This document shows positions 35,830 to 45,342 of a DNA stretch of 64,000 bases, piece after piece. The translations under genes were made by a program, and so were the position numbers. This DNA comes from Bacteroidota bacterium (lineage in GTDB: Bacteria > Bacteroidota > Bacteroidia > NS11-12g > UBA955). The notes beneath the pieces are model-generated. The model saw only the letters and a list, made by a program, of their open reading frames with translations, made no database searches and was not told where the DNA came from. The stretch covers positions 62,001 to 126,000 of the forward strand of contig SYIL01000004.1 of the NCBI GenBank assembly GCA_005798825.1. The letters are read 5' to 3'. Numbering within the stretch: the first letter of the stretch is position 1; each line of letters begins with the position of its first letter.

Positions 35830-38499
35830 ATGGAAGAACTAGACGAAAATACCGAGAGAATTATATCCATCAACATTGAGGATGAAATGAAAACTGCTTA
35901 TATCGATTATTCGATGTCTGTTATTGTTTCCAGGGCATTGCCCGATGTAAGAGATGGACTTAAGCCCGTTCACAGAAGGGTTTTGTTCGGGATGAATGAT
36001 TTGGGTTTGGCCTCGAATAGAGCCCACAAGAAATCAGCCCGTATTGTTGGTGAGGTTCTCGGCAAATACCATCCCCATGGCGATAGTAGTGTTTACGACA
36101 CAATGGTTCGAATGGCACAGAGTTGGAGTTTGCGCTATCCCTTTGTAGATGGGCAAGGCAACTTTGGGTCAGTAGATGGTGATCCGCCAGCGGCAATGCG
36201 TTATACCGAAGCGCGTTTAAGGAAAATAGCGGAAGAGATGATGGTCGATCTCGACAAGAATACAGTTGATTTTAAACCCAATTTTGACGAAAGTCTTGAA
36301 GAACCTTCGGTAATGCCCGCCAAAATTCCCAACTTATTGGTTAATGGTGCGAGTGGCATTGCGGTAGGGATGGCCACCAATATGGCTCCACACAACCTCA
36401 CAGAAGTATGCGAGGGGATTATTGCTTACATAGAAAATAAAGAAATTACGGTTGAAGATTTAATGGCCTATGTCAAGGCCCCTGATTTCCCTACTGGTGG
36501 ATCAATTTATGGTATCGAGGGCATCAAAGATGCTTTTGAAACTGGTAGAGGTAGGATTGTGATGCGAGGCAAAGCAGAAGTGGAGTTGTCTAGTACCGGT
36601 AAAGAGATGATTGTCGTTACGGAAGTTCCATATCAGGTAACACCTTCTCAAATCATTATTAAAACAGTTGATCTTATTAACGAAAAGCTGATTGATGGTA
36701 TTTCAGCAGTTCGCGACGAAAGTGGGCGCCAGGGAATGCGAATTGTGTTTGATATAAAGCGAGATGCAATTCCGAATATTGTATTGAATCAATTGTATAA
36801 ATACACCCCTTTACAAAGCAGTTTTTCTGTCAACAATATCGCCTTGGTGAATGGACGTCCAGTAATGTTGAACTTAAAAGACATGATTCGCCATTTTGTA
36901 AATCATCGCCACGAGATTGTTCAACGTAGAACCCAGTTTTTATTAGACGAAGCCCGCAAACGCATCCATATTTTAGAGGGTCTTATTATTGCCCTTGATA
37001 ACCTTGATGCTGTTATTCAACTCATTCGAAAAAGCCGAACACCCGAAGATGCTCGCCTGGGTTTAATGGGACAATTTGGTTTATCGGATATCCAATCAAA
37101 AGCCATATTGGAAATGCGTTTACAGCGTTTGACCGGTCTGGAAATTGATAAAATTCGGGAAGAGTACAATAACATCGTAACTGAAATTCAGTACTATGAA
37201 TCTGTTTTGGCAAGTGAAGAATTGCGAATGGGTATTATCAAGCAAGAAATTGCTGAAGTCAAAGACAAATACGGTGATGATCGCAGAACGACGATTGAGT
37301 TCGGTGCCGGGGAATTTAATATAGAAGATTTAATACCCAACGAAGAGGTTGTGATTACAATTTCTCATATGGGATATATCAAACGAACCTTATTGAATGA
37401 ATACAAAGAGCAAAACCGGGGAGGGAAAGGGTTACGCGGTGTTGCCCATAGGGATGCAGATTTTGTTGAACACCTATTTATCGCCAGTACCCACAATTAT
37501 TTATTGTTGTTTACGGAGCAGGGCAGGTGTTTTTGGCTAAAGGTATATGAAATACCAGAAGGTCAAAAAGCCACGAAGGGTCGTCCCATACAAAATTTAA
37601 TCAGTATACCCAATGACGATAAGGTTAAAGCCTATCTAAACGTTATCAATCTCAAGGATGAAGAATACCTAAACAATAATTTTATTATTATGGTTACCAA
37701 GCGTGGGGTAGTGAAAAAAACATCCTTAGAAGCATACAGTAGGCCCCGAACCAATGGCATTAACGCCATCACAGTTCGCGATGGAGATGAGTTGTTACAA
37801 GCTTGTTTGACAGACGGAGCCAGTGAGGTTATTATTGCCAAAAGAATGGGAAAAGCCATTAGATTTCCTGAATCCAAGGTAAGGCCTATGGGCAGAACTG
37901 CTGCTGGGGTTAGGGGGGTAACTTTAGAATCAGCCCAAGATGAAGTAATTGGCATGGTTTGTGTTAATCCTAATTTGACGGCTACTACTATTTTGGTTTT
38001 GAGTCAAAATGGGTATGGCAAGCGTTCAGACCTCCAAGATTATCGCATTACTGGCAGGGGAGGGAAGGGCGTTAAAACCATCTCAATAACCGAAAAAACT
38101 GGAAGTTTGGTAGGCATTTTATTGGTGACAGACGAAGATGGCTTGATGATCATTTGCAAAAGTGGACTCACGATTCGAATGGCCATTGATAGGTTGAGAA
38201 TAATGGGCAGGGCAACCCAAGGGGTAAGGCTCATTAATCTCAAAGGAACAGATTCAATTGCAGGTTTGGCTAAATCGCCCAAGGAAGAAGACGAAGAAGA
38301 AGACGAAAGTTTAAGTTTAGCCATCTTGGCTGATGGAGAAATAGATGAACTGGGAATAGACAATGTAGAAAACACCACAAATTCGAATGGTCAGAACAAT
38401 GAAACTCGAGAAAAACATGACGAACATAATCAATCAAACGATGCGAGCGATGAAGACGACGACAGTTTACCAGTTGAAAATACAGAAGAAGATGAATAA
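35830..38499 (+). CDS. gyrA: DNA gyrase subunit A
   Basis: This 889-residue type II topoisomerase subunit nicks and re-joins DNA together with GyrB. Catalytic Arg124-Tyr125 lie in [10 protein letters not shown]. The quinolone region reads [17 protein letters not shown] with wild-type Ser86 and Asp90. The C-terminal pinwheel starts with a GyrA box NRGGKG (variant of QRRGGKG), which separates it from ParC. The last 75 residues form a very acidic tail (for example EEDEEEDES and DASDEDDDS). The stop overlaps the start of the following TPR gene (ATGAATAA). Confidence 0.96.
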   Translation: MEELDENTERIISINIEDEMKTAYIDYSMSVIVSRALPDVRDGLKPVHRRVLFGMNDLGLASNRAHKKSARIVGEVLGKYHPHGDSSVYDTMVRMAQSWSLRYPFVDGQGNFGSVDGDPPAAMRYTEARLRKIAEEMMVDLDKNTVDFKPNFDESLEEPSVMPAKIPNLLVNGASGIAVGMATNMAPHNLTEVCEGIIAYIENKEITVEDLMAYVKAPDFPTGGSIYGIEGIKDAFETGRGRIVMRGKAEVELSSTGKEMIVVTEVPYQVTPSQIIIKTVDLINEKLIDGISAVRDESGRQGMRIVFDIKRDAIPNIVLNQLYKYTPLQSSFSVNNIALVNGRPVMLNLKDMIRHFVNHRHEIVQRRTQFLLDEARKRIHILEGLIIALDNLDAVIQLIRKSRTPEDARLGLMGQFGLSDIQSKAILEMRLQRLTGLEIDKIREEYNNIVTEIQYYESVLASEELRMGIIKQEIAEVKDKYGDDRRTTIEFGAGEFNIEDLIPNEEVVITISHMGYIKRTLLNEYKEQNRGGKGLRGVAHRDADFVEHLFIASTHNYLLLFTEQGRCFWLKVYEIPEGQKATKGRPIQNLISIPNDDKVKAYLNVINLKDEEYLNNNFIIMVTKRGVVKKTSLEAYSRPRTNGINAITVRDGDELLQACLTDGASEVIIAKRMGKAIRFPESKVRPMGRTAAGVRGVTLESAQDEVIGMVCVNPNLTATTILVLSQNGYGKRSDLQDYRITGRGGKGVKTISITEKTGSLVGILLVTDEDGLMIICKSGLTIRMAIDRLRIMGRATQGVRLINLKGTDSIAGLAKSPKEEDEEEDESLSLAILADGEIDELGIDNVENTTNSNGQNNETREKHDEHNQSNDASDEDDDSLPVENTEEDE

Positions 38500-39715
38500 G
38501 ATACTCAAAACAGGGATTGGCTTTTGCTCAATGGTGTTTTTTTCTCACTGTGTCGCACAAAACAAAGTCGTTAATTCTGCCGAGTATGCATTAATGTCAA
38601 ATACCATAGAAAACCTTGTTATAGCCAAAGAGGAAATAGACAAAGCCAAATTGAATCCCAAGACCGCAGATGCCCCTAAGATGTGGTTGATTCGGGCAAC
38701 TGTATACAGCAGAATTGCAGCGGCCAAGAACAACGAGTTGCTCAAAGGATTAACTGCGAATGCAGGGTTGGAGGCTTGCCAGGCCATGAATAAGTTTTAT
38801 GCCAGCCCAATGAGCAAAAAACAGGAGGAAATAGAAACTGCAATTGGAGAGTCGGGAAATGCTTTTGCTGCAGGATACAATGAATCTTCCGGCTTGTTTT
38901 CAACAAAGAATTATGATTTGCTGTGTGTGTATTATTTAGAATTGTTGAATTTATATGGTCATCTCGATACATCAATGACCAACAATCTCACCAACAATAA
39001 AATCACACAAAACAGTATCATTGAAACCTATGCGCAGGCGGCATCGCTTCATAGTGACAAACAAATAAAGATTTCTATACTTCAAGGCTTGGTTGATAAA
39101 GGAATGCTTGTTCCAGCCGTAATAGAAGGTTTGTCTCGTTCGTATTTAACGGTTGGGGATACAATGAATGCAGAAAAATGCATACGAAAAGCACTATTAT
39201 CGACAAATAACGATGGAACTATATTCCAATTGCTGGTAAACTTATATGTTATACTAGAAAAAGAATTCATGCTTTTTTCTGACGTCAATAATCAAATTCT
39301 AATCGAACCCGATAATAGTCGTTTGTATTATACCCGTGCCTTTTTATATGAAAGCCAAAAAAAATACACTGAGGCGCTTGCCGATTATCGCAAATCGGTC
39401 GAACTGGACGAATTTAATTATGACGCAAATTTCAATTTAGGCCTTGGCCTTATGAAATACGAGAGTAGAAATCTCTACGACAAACGATCTGGAGCAACAG
39501 GAGCAAAACGAAAATTAATTGACGAAGAATTAAAAATGCTGTTTCAGGATGCCAAAAAATACTTAGAACGTGCATTAGACAACACCGATTATCCCATTGT
39601 AGACCAAATCAATATTTGCAAAGCACTCAAATCGGCTTGCCTTGAGATAGGAGATACAGAATCAGTTTCCAAATACACCCAATTAATTAAAGGAATGGAA
39701 GAGGAATCAAACTAA
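38492..39715 (+). CDS. TPR-repeat protein coupled to gyrA
   Basis: The 407-residue exported protein begins [20 protein letters not shown]; the signal ends near CVAQ. Tetratricopeptide repeats are evident, notably [20 protein letters not shown] and [20 protein letters not shown] near the C-terminus. The first half is a more diverged helical repeat. The in-frame ATG at 38387 lies inside gyrA; 38492 is chosen for the signal peptide and because it overlaps the gyrA stop as ATGAATAA. Translation should be coupled to gyrA. The function is unknown; a similar TPR protein after gyrA is, to my knowledge, common in Bacteroidota. Confidence 0.8.
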   Translation: MNKILKTGIGFCSMVFFSHCVAQNKVVNSAEYALMSNTIENLVIAKEEIDKAKLNPKTADAPKMWLIRATVYSRIAAAKNNELLKGLTANAGLEACQAMNKFYASPMSKKQEEIETAIGESGNAFAAGYNESSGLFSTKNYDLLCVYYLELLNLYGHLDTSMTNNLTNNKITQNSIIETYAQAASLHSDKQIKISILQGLVDKGMLVPAVIEGLSRSYLTVGDTMNAEKCIRKALLSTNNDGTIFQLLVNLYVILEKEFMLFSDVNNQILIEPDNSRLYYTRAFLYESQKKYTEALADYRKSVELDEFNYDANFNLGLGLMKYESRNLYDKRSGATGAKRKLIDEELKMLFQDAKKYLERALDNTDYPIVDQINICKALKSACLEIGDTESVSKYTQLIKGMEEESN

Positions 39716-39736
39716 TATGAATTGCACATAGAAACG

Positions 39737-39765
39737 GCCTGTATTCACCACAGGCTCTTTCTTTG
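39737..39765 (+). terminator. Rho-independent terminator after the gyrA/TPR unit
   Basis: A 6-bp stem GCCTGT/ACAGGC with a 7-nt loop is followed by TCTTTCTTT, 21 nt after the TPR gene stop. Confidence 0.55.
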
Positions 39766-39810
39766 CGAATTCAATTTAACATAATGTAAATTATGTAACA
39801 AAAGAAGGTG

Positions 39811-39832
39811 GCAGGTTGAACGGGGACCCTGC
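39811..39832 (-). terminator. Possible terminator of the homogentisate dioxygenase gene
   Basis: The stem GCAGG/CCTGC is followed on the minus strand by the T-rich ACCTTCTTTTGTT, about 25 nt beyond the hmgA stop. The stem is only 5 bp. Confidence 0.35.
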
Positions 39833-39857
39833 AGGTTGTTGAATGAACCCTACAGTA

Positions 39858-41015
39858 TTAAACATTCCAGGATTTCCAATAATCTGGGTCTTCCATATCC
39901 ATTGCATCTTGTGTAATCATTAATGGATGAAATGGATCTATCATTACAGACAATTCATTGGTTTCTTTTGTATTGAGGCTTTTTTCAACAGCTCCAGGAT
40001 GTGGACCATGAGGAATTCCTTTGGGGTGCAAGCTAATCATTCCTTTTTCAACATGATTTCGACTCATAAAATTGCCTTCTACATAATAGAGAACCTCATC
40101 ACTGTCTATATTGCTGTGATTATAAGGTGCTGGGATCGACAATGGGTGGTAATCGTACATCCTTGGAACAAAACTGCAGATTACAAAGTTTCGGCCTTCA
40201 AATGTTTGATGCGTTGGCGGTGGCATATGAAGTCGGCCTGTAATGGGTTCAAAATTGTGAATACTAAAGGCATAAGGGTATAAGTATCCATCCCAACCGA
40301 TTGCGTCAAATGGGTGTGTTCCGTATGTATAAGGCCAAATCATGCCTTGTTTTTTTATTAAAACCTTAAATTCTCCTTTTTCATCGTGTGTTTCAAGATG
40401 TTGGGGCAATTTTATGTCACGTTCACAATAGGGAGAATGTTCCATGAGCTGGCCAAGCTTGTTTTGGTAGCGTTTTGGGGGATATATGGGTGATGGAGAC
40501 TCAATAAAAAAGAGTTTGTTTCCCTCATCTGAAAATTCTAATTGGTATATTGTGCCCCTCGGAATCACCAAATAATCTCCATATTCAAAAGGGATTTGTC
40601 CATAAATCGTTTTGAGCATACCACTCCCTTCATGAATAAACAGCACTTCGTCTGCATCAGAGTTTTTATAAAAATACCCATTGAAGCTTTTGGTTGGAGC
40701 GGCTGACCCCAATTGGACATCAGCATTCATTAACAAAACCTTTCTGCTGCTTATATAATCAGCCTCTGGCTTGGTTTTGAATGTGAGAAAACTGCGGTGT
40801 TGCATATTTTTTTGCAAAGCAATCTTGGGCTCAACGCTCCATGGCTCCCCGATATGCGTTACAATTGTGGGTGGATTGCAATGGTAAACAAGGGAATAGA
40901 TACTGCTAAAACCTTCTGTGCTTACCAATTCCTCTGAATACAATGAACCATCAGATTTGCGGAACTGTGTATGTCGTTTGGCCGGAATTTGACCCGTTGT
41001 ATGATAAAATGGCAT
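39858..41015 (-). CDS. hmgA: Homogentisate 1,2-dioxygenase
   Basis: The 385-residue, iron-dependent cupin-type enzyme opens the ring of homogentisate in tyrosine and phenylalanine breakdown. Recognisable blocks are GYFYKNSDADEVLFIHEG (first cupin), HPFDAIGWDGYLYPYAF, PPPTHQTFEGRNFVICSFVP and PYNHSNIDSDEVLYYVEG followed by LHPKGIPHGPHPG, which hold the predicted His and acidic iron ligands and the second His. It stands alone: no fumarylacetoacetase or 4-hydroxyphenylpyruvate dioxygenase gene is in the window. The length is somewhat shorter than the human enzyme, as in other bacterial forms. Confidence 0.93.
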   Translation of the reverse strand: MPFYHTTGQIPAKRHTQFRKSDGSLYSEELVSTEGFSSIYSLVYHCNPPTIVTHIGEPWSVEPKIALQKNMQHRSFLTFKTKPEADYISSRKVLLMNADVQLGSAAPTKSFNGYFYKNSDADEVLFIHEGSGMLKTIYGQIPFEYGDYLVIPRGTIYQLEFSDEGNKLFFIESPSPIYPPKRYQNKLGQLMEHSPYCERDIKLPQHLETHDEKGEFKVLIKKQGMIWPYTYGTHPFDAIGWDGYLYPYAFSIHNFEPITGRLHMPPPTHQTFEGRNFVICSFVPRMYDYHPLSIPAPYNHSNIDSDEVLYYVEGNFMSRNHVEKGMISLHPKGIPHGPHPGAVEKSLNTKETNELSVMIDPFHPLMITQDAMDMEDPDYWKSWNV

Positions 41016-41144
41016 GGTGTTATTCGGTGACGAAATTAATCAATAGTATTGGTTTGATAAATGAGAAACAGCACAAACTTTTAAAATACCCTATTTTCAT
41101 GCCGATATTTCGATCTCATATTTTTTATAACAGGCATAAATCTA

Positions 41145-41152
41145 TATTTTTG
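41145..41152 (+). promoter_or_regulatory. TAnnTTTG -7 element (TATTTTTG) of the six-gene operon, nearly leaderless
   Basis: This is a perfect match with 4 nt (AACT) before the ATG at 41157. It is the only promoter-like site I find for the operon 41157-48840. Confidence 0.65.
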
Positions 41153-41156
41153 AACT

Positions 41157-42080
41157 ATGTGGATTAAGAAAAATTTGTTTTTTTTCTTTGTTACTACCCT
41201 ACTTTCTATGGTTTCGTGTACACAAGAAGAAACAATTGTTGTTGATAACAATAAAATACCCAATTACAAGATTGTTTCAACCCTGCGCATTGAAAATTAT
41301 GTGCAGCGTATTTTTATTGATGTATTGGGTCGAGATGCGACAGATATAGAACGAATTTCCTTAACCAACCAATTGAAAATCGCAGAATTACATGACTCCT
41401 GTAGGCGAAAGATTATTCATTTATTGCTTTTTGATACACTCTATCGTAGTGGGGATTCTTCTTATAGGCATGCTTTTTCCCAGCGAATTTATGATATATC
41501 CAAAGCCCGTTACATAGAAGGTGCGGAGGATGGTGTTTTTTGGCAACAAATTGGCAATTTGGGATTTGGAATATTGGTTGCTCGTCTTGATGGAGATTCT
41601 GTAAAGGTCCATGAGTACCTAGACCAACAAAAGATGTACAGCAATGTCTTGTCGAGTAAAATGCGATTTAGAAAAAACCTTATTGATTACAGACAAATGA
41701 GTTCCGTGATGATGAATAACCCCATTTACAATGTAATCAATATGAATAGTTTTAATTTTGTGAATGCTTCCTATGACGATGCATTATTGCGCAAGCCCAG
41801 TGACGACGAATTCAAAAGAGCCTATAATATCATTGAACAGAACGTTCCCAGCCCCATTTTTGGCAAATGGGCCTCCAACAAAAATGAATTTTGTACTGCG
41901 TTGACAGAATCTGATGCCTTTCACGAGGCTCAAATACGGTGGCTGTATTTTGTGATGGTTCAGCGTGAACCCAGCAATCAAGAGGTTATTCGCTTGTTTA
42001 AACCCTATTTTTCCGATCACAAAATTGAATCAATCATTGAAGAAATTTTAATTACCGACGAATATGCCCAATTCTATTAA
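41157..42080 (+). CDS. Lipoprotein with PSCyt2/DUF1549-like helical module (operon gene 1)
   Basis: The 307-residue lipoprotein has lipobox MVSC (residues about 18-21). Residues about 44-62 read RIENYVQRIFIDVLGRDATD, close to the opening of planctomycete PSCyt2/DUF1549 domains (hydrophobic helix, then LGR, then a T/P-containing turn). The C-terminus WLYFVMVQREPSNQEVIRL ... DEYAQFY repeats the same helix-R-x-P-x-x-E pattern. No catalytic motif is visible. It is the first gene of a six-gene operon and overlaps gene 2 by 17 bp. I do not recognise a named family for the full length. Confidence 0.7.
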   Translation: MWIKKNLFFFFVTTLLSMVSCTQEETIVVDNNKIPNYKIVSTLRIENYVQRIFIDVLGRDATDIERISLTNQLKIAELHDSCRRKIIHLLLFDTLYRSGDSSYRHAFSQRIYDISKARYIEGAEDGVFWQQIGNLGFGILVARLDGDSVKVHEYLDQQKMYSNVLSSKMRFRKNLIDYRQMSSVMMNNPIYNVINMNSFNFVNASYDDALLRKPSDDEFKRAYNIIEQNVPSPIFGKWASNKNEFCTALTESDAFHEAQIRWLYFVMVQREPSNQEVIRLFKPYFSDHKIESIIEEILITDEYAQFY

Positions 42081-42561
42081 ACAATTTTCCTGGTTTCTGT
42101 TACTGGGTAGTGCCCTGATTGTTGCCTGTAAAAAAGAGCAAACCGTTGTATTTGGGGTAAACAGAGTGGGTATTTCTGAAGATAAAAGCAATAAAACCAA
42201 AAAGAAGAATGGTGCAGAATATATTTCTATTTTGTATACCAATTTATACCAAAAGGCGATCTCCCCCAACCAATTATACAAAACCCAAAACGTCCTGTAT
42301 TCGATTGGTGACCAAGATGTGGCCAATGAAATGTTATTGAGTAATTATTTCAATACTGGAAGCATTGTAATGCCGAGCAATGCGATTATGCGAAGCGATA
42401 TCGAGGCATTTGTAGTCAATACATTCAAACGGTTTTATCTAAGATACCCCAGCGAGGGCGAAAAAGCTTTTTTTAAGCAATATATAAGTAAAAACAATGC
42501 GGTAAGTGTAGAGATGGTTTACACAGCATTTGCTACAAGCAAAGAATATCAATACTATTAA
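42064..42561 (+). CDS. Small lipoprotein, paralogue-like module of gene 1 (operon gene 2)
   Basis: The 165-residue lipoprotein has lipobox IVAC (residues about 19-22). Its C-terminal half, DIEAFVVNTFKRFYLRYPSE through to SKEYQYY, has the same layout as the end of gene 1: helix, R-x-P-x-x-E, helix, then an EYxxxY terminus. It resembles DUF4214/PSCyt2-type helical modules. It overlaps gene 1 by 17 bp and is followed after 8 nt by the DUF1501-type gene, so it probably works with both products. Confidence 0.65.
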   Translation: MPNSIKQFSWFLLLGSALIVACKKEQTVVFGVNRVGISEDKSNKTKKKNGAEYISILYTNLYQKAISPNQLYKTQNVLYSIGDQDVANEMLLSNYFNTGSIVMPSNAIMRSDIEAFVVNTFKRFYLRYPSEGEKAFFKQYISKNNAVSVEMVYTAFATSKEYQYY

Positions 42562-42569
42562 CCCATAAG

Positions 42570-43910
42570 ATGAACCGAAAAAAATTTATTCAAAAAAGTT
42601 CTATGGCATTGGGCGCTGGTATTGTTGCTCCATATTTGTTGCCCTCTGGTAGATTGTTTGCAAAAACCGGCAGCGTTAAAGCCGACCATGTTGTATTGGT
42701 TATGTTTGCAGGAGGTGTTCGTCAACAAGAAAGCATATTGGGCCGGTATTTAGAGGACAGTCAAGGGGTTTTGGGTGCTGCCGGCAATATTATGCCAAAT
42801 TTGTTTGAAGGGAACGCCCCTACTAAAAAAGTGGTTTACGGAACATCCATTGCTGGCTTACCCAATGGCTCAGAGCCAATTCCAAAATTACTCACCCAGA
42901 GTATGGAAAACAGTGGTGTTTTATTTCCCGAACTAAGGGCCTTGAGTGCCGGGCATTATGTTGGATTAAGCACGCTGCTCACTGGAAATACCGGTACGGC
43001 TCAAGGATTAAGGGTTAGGCCTAGATATCCCACAATATTTGAATATCTGCGCAAACATGCCGGATTCAAGGCTACGGATACCTGGTTCATTGGAAATGGA
43101 ATTGGGAACTCTACCCCATTGCTGAATTCCAGCAATCACCCCGATTATGGTTTGCAATACGGCGCCAACATGTTTGCTGCCCCCGTAACCTTTTCTGGTT
43201 CCGGCAGAGAGGTTTTGGGAAATTCCAAGACCTATACCCGTGCCGATTTGGAACCCATGTATTATATCAAAAATTTTTTAGATAGATCCTTTGCCCTTTC
43301 CAAAGACCAAATTGCGAGTGTAAGCAATACCGATGAGGAGCGAACCCAAATCAAAGATTTTATTAAGAGTGTATTTGCAAAACAACAAGCTGGACAATTG
43401 GCAATGCCCCCTGTTTTTGACAATGGCGATGCAGTTAATGTAATGTATGCAGCGGAAGTATTACGCGAATTTAAGCCCAAAATGTTGGCTGTGAATATTT
43501 CAAGTGTTGACGGTTGCCATAGTAATTTTACAGGATATCTTCAAAACCTCCATAGAGCCGACCATATTACGGGATGGCTTTGGCAACACATTCAAAACAA
43601 TATCCCTGAGATGAGTGGCAATACCATTATGATTGTAGCGCCAGAATGCGGCCGAAACGAAAAGCCCAATCCAATTTTGGATCAAAACGATTGGCTTGCA
43701 TTCGACCACAGCGACAGAAATGCCTTGCGTGTTTGGAGTCTCATGCTCGGAAAAGGAGTATCTCGCCAACGTGTGGGCAGTGAAGCCAAACCCATTGGAA
43801 GATTAACCGATATTGCCCCAACCATTGCCGATATTTTCGGGGTTTTAGACCCAGTTATGCAATCTGGCTTGCTAGATCCATTGGCAAAAAGCCAGTTTTT
43901 ACAGTTATAG
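42570..43910 (+). CDS. DUF1501-type protein, alkaline-phosphatase superfamily (operon gene 3)
   Basis: The 446-residue protein has a Tat-like leader MNRKKFIQKSSMALGAG with RK in place of RR. Residues about 38-52 (ADHVVLVMFAGGVRQ) match the first strand of DUF1501 proteins. Further on, IMIVAPECGRNEKPN and WLAFDHSDRNALRVWSLMLG correspond to the FGRT and DH metal-site elements, and IGRLTDIAPTIADIFGV is the phosphomutase/sulfatase-like C-terminal signature. It should be an exported, metal-dependent hydrolase or a derived binding protein. The nucleophile is not obvious and the substrate is unknown. It sits 8 nt after gene 2 and 2 nt before gene 4. Confidence 0.8.
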   Translation: MNRKKFIQKSSMALGAGIVAPYLLPSGRLFAKTGSVKADHVVLVMFAGGVRQQESILGRYLEDSQGVLGAAGNIMPNLFEGNAPTKKVVYGTSIAGLPNGSEPIPKLLTQSMENSGVLFPELRALSAGHYVGLSTLLTGNTGTAQGLRVRPRYPTIFEYLRKHAGFKATDTWFIGNGIGNSTPLLNSSNHPDYGLQYGANMFAAPVTFSGSGREVLGNSKTYTRADLEPMYYIKNFLDRSFALSKDQIASVSNTDEERTQIKDFIKSVFAKQQAGQLAMPPVFDNGDAVNVMYAAEVLREFKPKMLAVNISSVDGCHSNFTGYLQNLHRADHITGWLWQHIQNNIPEMSGNTIMIVAPECGRNEKPNPILDQNDWLAFDHSDRNALRVWSLMLGKGVSRQRVGSEAKPIGRLTDIAPTIADIFGVLDPVMQSGLLDPLAKSQFLQL

Positions 43911-43912
43911 CC

Positions 43913-44881
43913 ATGAACCCAAGCGTTTCTGCCAAAAAATCACCCCAAATTCTACTGATGTTTCTGTGGTTCACGCTGGTATCCTTGTTTGTTTTATCAT
44001 CTTGTAATGCCGACAAGAATACGATCAAAAACCCCTACCCCAACGGAAAAGACAGCATTGTAAAGAAAAAAGACACCCTTAATTATAGAACAATTCAAGG
44101 ACTTCACACAGGATTGTTTAAACCAACCTGCGCCAATAGCGGTTGTCATGATGGCAATTTTGAGCCCGATTTTCGGACCGTTGAAAGCTCCTATTATAAC
44201 CTAGTGGCACAACCTGTAATTAAATTGGATACCCAAGGCAATTATACGACCCGTGTAATCCCCGGAAATGCCACGTTGAGTATGTTGTTGCATCGCATGC
44301 GAGTAGATCTAAATGGAAATTCGGGAATTATGCCTTTGTCTTTAGAGCCCAATAGCAATTACCCCATAGAAAAGGACACATGGCTCGCGCGCATTGGCCT
44401 GTGGATTGATTCGGGTGCGAAAGACTGGTTGGGCAGAAAGCCACCAAGTATCGACTTTCCTCCTCAATTGCAAGGTGTTCAGGCATTCTCTAATGGCAGT
44501 GTATTGACCCGAAAAAGCCGATATGAGGCTATTGAAGCACTGGCGGGTGAGACCCTGCAATTATGGTTTTCGTTGAGCGACGACAAAACCCCCATTTCAA
44601 ATTTAACAAACATGCGAATCAATTGGTCGACTGACCCCAATGTATTCGACCCGTTAAACGAACGTCCTTTGGTCAAAGGCAGTGTGAAAACAATGCCTGG
44701 TTTATACAGAACAAGCACAGATTATATGTGGTACTTTGATTTTAATGATCGAACTACGCAGCCTTTTGGGGTCTATTGGTTTAGAATTACCCTCAGCGAC
44801 GCAGTCAATAAAGAATTCAATTTACCCAATTCAAATAGTATGTTTTTTATTAAAAAATACTTCGCTGTTAAATTTAATTAA
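43913..44881 (+). CDS. Lipoprotein with CX4CH haem motif, PSCyt1-like (operon gene 4)
   Basis: The 322-residue lipoprotein has lipobox LSSC (residues about 28-31). Residues about 60-160 contain FKPTCANSGCHDGNFEP, a CX4CH variant of the cytochrome c haem site, then PGNATLSMLLHRM and GNSGIMPL, where a Met could be the distal ligand. This is the layout of PSCyt1-like cytochromes. The last 130 residues form a beta-rich domain with LQLWFSLSDDKTPISNLTN. It is co-translated with the DUF1501-type gene (2 nt gap), so electron transfer or redox sensing at the envelope is possible. Confidence 0.75.
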   Translation: MNPSVSAKKSPQILLMFLWFTLVSLFVLSSCNADKNTIKNPYPNGKDSIVKKKDTLNYRTIQGLHTGLFKPTCANSGCHDGNFEPDFRTVESSYYNLVAQPVIKLDTQGNYTTRVIPGNATLSMLLHRMRVDLNGNSGIMPLSLEPNSNYPIEKDTWLARIGLWIDSGAKDWLGRKPPSIDFPPQLQGVQAFSNGSVLTRKSRYEAIEALAGETLQLWFSLSDDKTPISNLTNMRINWSTDPNVFDPLNERPLVKGSVKTMPGLYRTSTDYMWYFDFNDRTTQPFGVYWFRITLSDAVNKEFNLPNSNSMFFIKKYFAVKFN

Positions 44882-44889
44882 TATAATAT

Positions 44890-45330
44890 ATGAAACTGAT
44901 TTACATTATATTAACTATTTTTTTATTTTGTTATGGGTGTAGCACAGAACAGTATTATATAGGCAATCCCATACCCATTCTGAGCAACCCCAGTTTAAAC
45001 CAAAATACCTTTAAACAATTTACAGATACCGTTGTCATCGGATTTGACTATAAAGATGGTGATGGTGATTTAGGCTTTGAAAAAGCCGACTCCCTAAACC
45101 TTGAAATACGCGATATCCGATTTGCGAAACCCGATTATTACCATATCTCTCCACTGGCTCCTTTGGGTAAACAAATTTCTATCCAAGGAAGTATTGCATT
45201 GCGCCTAAAAAATGTATTTTTATTGGGCGCCGGCCAATTGGAAATTACCAAATTTCAAATACGTGTTAAAGACCGAAACCAACATTGGAGCAACTTAATT
45301 GAGACAAAAAGCATCTCTATTATCAAATAG
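44890..45330 (+). CDS. Small beta-rich lipoprotein (operon gene 5)
   Basis: The 146-residue lipoprotein has lipobox CYGC (residues about 14-17). The segment FDYKDGDGDLGFEKADS contains a DxDGDxD-like acidic loop that could bind calcium, followed by beta strands ending TKFQIRVKDRNQHWSNLIE. I recognise no family beyond general similarity to short Bacteroidota lipoproteins with a YKDGDGDLG motif. It lies 8 nt after gene 4 and 12 nt before gene 6. Confidence 0.65.
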   Translation: MKLIYIILTIFLFCYGCSTEQYYIGNPIPILSNPSLNQNTFKQFTDTVVIGFDYKDGDGDLGFEKADSLNLEIRDIRFAKPDYYHISPLAPLGKQISIQGSIALRLKNVFLLGAGQLEITKFQIRVKDRNQHWSNLIETKSISIIK

Positions 45331-45342
45331 ATTCTAAATCTC

